This document shows, one piece after another, positions 5,889 through 7,537 of a stretch of DNA of 7,537 nt (position 1 is the first letter of the stretch; the number at the start of each line of letters is the position of its first letter). Both the position numbers and the translations under genes were made by a program. The notes under the pieces were generated by a model. That model had not been told where the DNA came from, made no database searches, and was given only the letters and a program-made list of their open reading frames with translations. Source of the DNA: an uncultured Oscillospiraceae bacterium (GTDB taxonomy: Bacteria > Bacillota > Clostridia > Oscillospirales > Oscillospiraceae); assembly GCA_900764755.1 (NCBI GenBank), contig CAAFPE010000091.1, positions 1 through 7,537 of the forward strand, written 5' to 3'.

Positions 5889-7181
5889 ATGACGGACTAT
5901 GTGCTTCATCTCGTGCTGTTATTTGGAAACTGGGGGCTCACTCTGGGGATGATGCTGGGCGGGCTGCTGCTGCTCCGGCCCCTGCTGCTGCGGGCGGTCA
6001 CCCCACGGCAGCGGACCTGGCTGTGGATGCTGGGGTGGTACGGGACATTTCTGACCTCAGCGTTTGAAGTCCTCAGCTGGTTCCACTTCCTGCCTGTCAC
6101 CTTCCGGGACCTGATCACCCCCCGGACGGATATGGGGGCGATGCCGGCCTATCTGCCCAGCGAATACTGGGGGGCGGGGGAGTATGCCCTGGCCCTGCCG
6201 GGGGGCGCGGCGGTGGCGGTGGAACTCTCCGACCGGGTGCTGCTCCTTCTTGGGCTGGTGTGGCTGGCCGGCGTGGCGGCGGGAGCCGTCTGGCTGTGGC
6301 GGCGGAGCAGACAGGTGAAGGCCCTGGGCCGGCAGGGCCGCCTGTTGGAGGAGGACGACCCCCTGGTGCGCGCCCTGGACCGGAAGCCGGACGACCACAA
6401 TGTGACGGTGCGGCTGTGCCGGGGGCTGTCCTCCAGCTTCGTGTACCCCAATGGGGAGAGGCTGGACGGGGTGCGGTGCGATATGATCTGCCTCCAGGAG
6501 GAGCTGTCATCCCAGCGGCGGGAGCTGGTGCTGCGCCACGAGTGGAGCCACATCCGCCTGAACCACGGCTGGATGAAATCTTGGGCGTGCGGCGCCCTGC
6601 TCCTGTTCTGGTGGAACCCCATTTTGTGGGCGGCCTACCGCTGCTTCTGCCGGGATCTGGAGCTGGCCTGCGACGAAAAGACGCTGGAGGGACTGAGCGG
6701 CCCGGAGGAGCGCCGGGAGTACGCCCGGACCCTGGTAGAGCTGGCGGCGGGGCGGCAGCTTTGGGAGGTCCCCCTGGCCTTCGGGGAGAGCGACGCGGCC
6801 CTCCGGGTGAAGGCGGCGGCGGCCTGGCACAGGCCTGAGCAGTGGGTCAGGATGGGCAGGCGGTGCGCCTTTGTCCTGGTGCTCCTGTTCTTTGTGGGAG
6901 GGCCCAGAAGGATCCCCTATCTGCCCCAGGAGCTGGCCGGGTACTGGCAGCAGGCGGCGGTGGCGGTGGAGGCCCCCAACAGCTGGACACCAACGGAGCG
7001 CTGGATGTGCGCGGACCGGGCGGGCTTTGTGACCCTGCTGGCCAAGGATACCCGGGGGATCTGGCACAAGCAGATCTACCTGTATCGGATCCGGCAGGAC
7101 GGAGGCTTTGAGGGCAGCGGCGGCTGGCTCACCCTGTCTGAGCCCCCCGACCTCACCGGCTTTCAGCAGGGGCTCTGGTGA
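5889..7181 (+). CDS. BlaR1-like M56 family membrane metalloprotease with a short non-PBP C-terminal domain
   Basis: The 430-residue membrane protein has hydrophobic segments at about 5-29, 43-66, 116-137, 231-250 and 323-338. The zinc protease motif HEWSH is at 217-221 and the family segment DLELACDE at 256-263, with Glu258 a likely third ligand. WWNP at 241-244 also fits M56. In the BlaR1 model the protease faces the cytoplasm and, once activated, inactivates the partner repressor. Here the last segment is followed by only about 92 residues (339-430), against roughly 250 in BlaR1, and no Ser-x-x-Lys penicillin-binding motif occurs there. It therefore probably senses something other than beta-lactam by acylation. 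The ATG at 5889 is 5 nt after the repressor stop, with a GGGAGGGG ribosome site inside the repressor's last codons, so the pair is translationally coupled. A longer frame upstream is only an antisense-free shadow of the repressor gene. Confidence 0.88.
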   Translation: MTDYVLHLVLLFGNWGLTLGMMLGGLLLLRPLLLRAVTPRQRTWLWMLGWYGTFLTSAFEVLSWFHFLPVTFRDLITPRTDMGAMPAYLPSEYWGAGEYALALPGGAAVAVELSDRVLLLLGLVWLAGVAAGAVWLWRRSRQVKALGRQGRLLEEDDPLVRALDRKPDDHNVTVRLCRGLSSSFVYPNGERLDGVRCDMICLQEELSSQRRELVLRHEWSHIRLNHGWMKSWACGALLLFWWNPILWAAYRCFCRDLELACDEKTLEGLSGPEERREYARTLVELAAGRQLWEVPLAFGESDAALRVKAAAAWHRPEQWVRMGRRCAFVLVLLFFVGGPRRIPYLPQELAGYWQQAAVAVEAPNSWTPTERWMCADRAGFVTLLAKDTRGIWHKQIYLYRIRQDGGFEGSGGWLTLSEPPDLTGFQQGLW

Positions 7182-7237
7182 CGGGACGCAGGGCGTTTCG
7201 TCCAGGGGCGGACGGACAAGCCCGGGAGAGAAACAGA

Positions 7238-7279
7238 AAAACAGTGACCTGGAATCACGCAGTTTCCGGTCACTGTTTT
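7238..7279 (+). terminator. Terminator after the BlaI/BlaR-like operon, probably bidirectional
   Basis: A perfect 12-bp stem (7238-7249 with 7268-7279) extends by a further 4 bp (7251-7254 with 7264-7267) past a one-base bulge, closing on a 9-nt loop. The arms end in AAAA and TTTT, so it can act on either strand. It starts about 56 nt after the protease stop codon and separates this operon from the AT-rich segment to the right. Confidence 0.82.
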
Positions 7280-7417
7280 GTTATGTCCCTGTTTGAAAAC
7301 GAGTCTGCGGCGGGCCTTTCTTAGAGGTCGTAGGAGCGGGCCCTGAACAAAAATCGAACATAATTCCAGCAGGCACAAGAGGATGGCGGAGACAAATAAA
7401 AACCGCTTTGCGCCCTG

Positions 7418-7445
7418 TTGAACAGGTCCAGTAAAAACGGACAAT
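7418..7445 (+). promoter_or_regulatory. Weak candidate promoter for the rightmost gene
   Basis: TTGAAC (7418-7423, 4/6) and GACAAT (7440-7445, 4/6) are 16 bp apart, about 57 nt before the ATG at 7502. It would lie within the proposed IS end. The match is modest. Confidence 0.3.
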
Positions 7446-7454
7446 AGACAAAAC

Positions 7455-7495
7455 ACCCCCTGATGTAGGAAACTAAAAGTACTACATCATGGGGT
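7455..7495 (+). other. Hairpin covering the ribosome site of the rightmost gene
   Basis: A 14-bp inverted repeat with one mismatch (7455-7468 with 7482-7495) has a 13-nt loop. The right arm ends in GGGGT, whose GGGG (7491-7494) is the only ribosome-site-like sequence before the ATG at 7502 (7-nt spacing). If transcribed from upstream, the hairpin would hide this site. No T-run follows, so it is not a standard terminator. Confidence 0.6.
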
Positions 7496-7501
7496 ATTAT
7501 C

Positions 7502-7537
7502 ATGGTCAAAAGAAGCTATACGCACGCGCAAGTATTA
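7502..7537 (+). CDS. Start of a partial gene, possibly an IS3-type helix-turn-helix OrfA
   Basis: Only 12 codons are inside the window: MVKRSYTHAQVL, with no stop. The short basic start followed by SYTHAQVL resembles the opening of IS-encoded helix-turn-helix proteins I recall from gut Clostridia, but 12 residues cannot establish this. The other possible start, ATG at 7489 in another frame, lies inside the hairpin arm and has no ribosome site. Codon use is visibly less GC-rich than in the rest of the window, consistent with a mobile element. Confidence 0.4.
   Translation, partial: MVKRSYTHAQVL

Larger units (their letters stand above)
7416..7537 (+). mobile_element. Possible left end of an IS3-type insertion sequence, cut by the window
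   Basis: Composition drops sharply here (about 37% GC in 7441-7500, against about 73% in 6241-6300). The segment starting with TG at 7416 contains CCAGTAAAAACGGACA (7428-7443), which resembles the CCAG-N-AA-N-A-NN-GGACA pattern I recall in IS3-family terminal repeats. It is followed after about 60 bp by a gene start resembling an IS helix-turn-helix OrfA. The right end and any target duplication lie outside the window, so the left boundary is a guess. Confidence 0.4.

Noticed and set aside
7163..7509. Two hydrophobic minus-strand frames of 97 and 62 codons opposite the right-hand AT-rich segment.
   Set aside because: They run through the inverted repeat, and the longer one also passes through the terminator hairpin. 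They lack convincing ribosome sites and overlap the proposed IS end; they look like chance.

Overview
The window looks like chromosomal DNA from a high-GC member of the Clostridia, most like the gut Oscillospiraceae (Flavonifractor/Lawsonibacter/Intestinimonas type). This is inferred from strong GGAGG ribosome binding sites, high GC in the genes (sampled lines run about 70%), a two-subunit [4Fe-4S] fumarase, a DUF1847 protein, and an ECF sigma factor paired with a multi-spanning membrane protein of a type I associate with these bacteria. The species cannot be fixed from the sequence alone.

Layout. (1) Positions 96-3060, minus strand: an apparent four-gene operon, read from an extended -10 promoter at 3093-3121 to a strong hairpin terminator at 46-87. 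The order is fumarase alpha subunit, alpha/beta hydrolase, fumarase beta subunit, DUF1847 protein. The two halves of one enzyme are separated by an unrelated hydrolase. (2) Positions 3184-5288, minus strand: a two-gene operon of an ECF-type sigma factor and a 523-residue membrane protein with a large extracytoplasmic C-terminus. The genes overlap at GTGA, and a terminator at 3133-3166 closes the unit. (3) Positions 5289-5529: a divergent control region with one promoter in each direction and two 16-bp GTTTA-N6-TAAAC operators. (4) Positions 5530-7181, plus strand: a BlaI/MecI-family repressor and a BlaR1-like M56 metalloprotease. The protease carries a short unknown tail in place of the penicillin-binding sensor. 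The unit ends at a terminator at 7238-7279. (5) From about 7280 the sequence becomes AT-rich. It probably holds the left end of an IS3-type element, with a gene start at 7502 behind a hairpin; the window cuts it off.

How they work together. The fumarase unit interconverts fumarate and malate. The roles of the hydrolase and the DUF1847 protein are unknown. The middle of the window holds two membrane-signalling modules back to back: sigma factor with putative membrane regulator, and repressor with putative membrane protease. They share about 240 bp of control DNA, so cross-regulation is possible. No beta-lactamase or other obvious target gene is visible. I see no CRISPR array, tRNA or rRNA.
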